Shown here piece after piece: positions 38,267 through 38,761 of a stretch of DNA of 38,761 nt. Below the pieces are notes generated by a model, which was not told where the DNA came from, made no database searches, and saw nothing but the letters and a program-made list of their open reading frames with translations. The DNA comes from Kiritimatiellia bacterium (GTDB lineage Bacteria > Verrucomicrobiota > Kiritimatiellia > JAFGHX01), in contig JAFGHX010000473.1 of the NCBI GenBank assembly GCA_016929905.1, positions 1-38,761 on the forward strand, written 5' to 3'. The position numbers were made by a program, and so were the translations under genes. Position 1 is the stretch's first letter; each line of letters opens with the position of its first letter.

Positions 38267-38761
38267 GATAGTCTCCTCCTATATGCTGATCTGCCGTGCC
38301 GCGACGACGCACTTGTTCGTTTTTCGCGCACGCGCTGTAGTTCACGGCGCCCAATGGGCGCCTGTGTCACCCCAGTTCAATACGTCATGACATTTTTGGG
38401 ACCCGAAGTTGTCATATCGCATGGAAGAGGGATCACTCAGCCACCTGGACTCGCTTGATCCAGTCTAATTACCCGCGACGCGAGCAGGGATCGGTGATTG
38501 CCCGATCAATGTCTCAACACACAAGATGTTGGCCCTGCCCCCAAGATCGTCATGATGGTACGCGTCCGGATGTGCCCCGTGGAAGCCCTTGCGGCCGTGG
38601 TCGAGGGGCATTTTCGCAAGGAGTAGCCCGGGATCGAGAATCCCGGGCTACTCCGTTTGAACTACGCCGCAATTCTGCGCCCCTTGGCATCAGCATCCGG
38701 CGTTGTCGCGGGGCGAGCGCGCCCCTTCGCCCAACGCCGCAACGCGGCAATCTGTTCGCCC
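38267..38761. other. Right end of window without a recognised gene
   Basis: 495 bp. It carries the perfect hairpin at 38620-38654. An open stretch of about 40 codons ending at the TAG inside that hairpin (38621-38625) is noted but not called. The right edge may hold the end of a gene lying outside. Confidence 0.4.
38620..38654. terminator. Perfect 15-bp hairpin
   Basis: GGAGTAGCCCGGGAT (38620-38634), 5-nt loop, ATCCCGGGCTACTCC (38640-38654). A strong stem usable on either strand, followed by only a short T run (GTTT), so terminator activity is uncertain. It may also be a palindromic repeat. Confidence 0.5.

Noticed and set aside
38547..38625. Short plus-strand frame ending in the hairpin at 38620
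   Set aside because: Only about 25 codons from its ATG, no ribosome site; possibly the tail of a lost gene but not supportable.

Overview
The window is 38.8 kb of GC-rich bacterial chromosome. Several genes point to the PVC superphylum, most likely a Kiritimatiellota, Lentisphaerota or Verrucomicrobiota-type anaerobe. They are a 51-residue small basic protein of the Chlamydia-Verrucomicrobia family, a Rhodopirellula/Verrucomicrobium-type sigma factor with a FecR-LamG partner, a CotH-FN3 surface protein, and an SHD1-like secreted protein. A lipid A acyltransferase indicates an LPS outer membrane. Superoxide reductase, rubrerythrin and rubredoxin indicate anaerobic life. The phylum is inferred from gene content only.

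Region 1 (1-5.9 kb, minus strand) is a surface module: an ECF-like sigma factor, a membrane-anchored FecR-LamG protein overlapping it by 4 nt, and a large secreted CotH/chitobiase-C/FN3 protein that runs off the left edge. The sigma gene and the CotH gene share an upstream bipartite motif with identical spacing (TGTGACAC, 11 nt, CCGGGCATA). This suggests the sigma factor drives both its own operon and the surface protein.

Region 2 (6-15.1 kb) is mainly redox defence: a PerR-like Fur regulator, cutA, rubrerythrin, superoxide reductase, glucose-6-phosphate dehydrogenase, rubredoxin, DsbD and thioredoxin reductase. A folate operon (folB-folK-folE), a half-size GDT1 membrane protein and a ferritin-like protein follow. 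Fur-box-like palindromes lie before the regulator and at the rubrerythrin promoter.

Region 3 (15.3-34 kb) is core metabolism and information processing: nucleoside phosphorylase, GH20 hexosaminidase, lipid A acyltransferase, tRNA-Lys, RNase III, XerD, ilvD-mtaB, a pseudopilin, a CDF transporter, an orphan GspF-like domain, an SH3 protein, the small basic protein, a DEDD exonuclease and proB-proA. Its intergenic gaps are full of structured repeats. These include two copies of a long hairpin with three compensatory base-pair changes, one of them inside a 317-bp inverted-repeat-bounded element. There are also a 119-bp multi-hairpin element and a 12-bp tandem repeat found in four gaps.

Region 4 (34-38.8 kb) is accessory DNA. 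It has an MNT-HEPN toxin-antitoxin pair with an operator-bearing, apparently leaderless promoter, three decayed copies of one coding remnant, a tRNA-Gly 3-prime fragment that looks like an attachment site, an SHD1-like secreted protein, a probably frameshifted HTH gene and an Xre regulator. Almost all functional calls rest on motif recognition by eye; no database search was possible.
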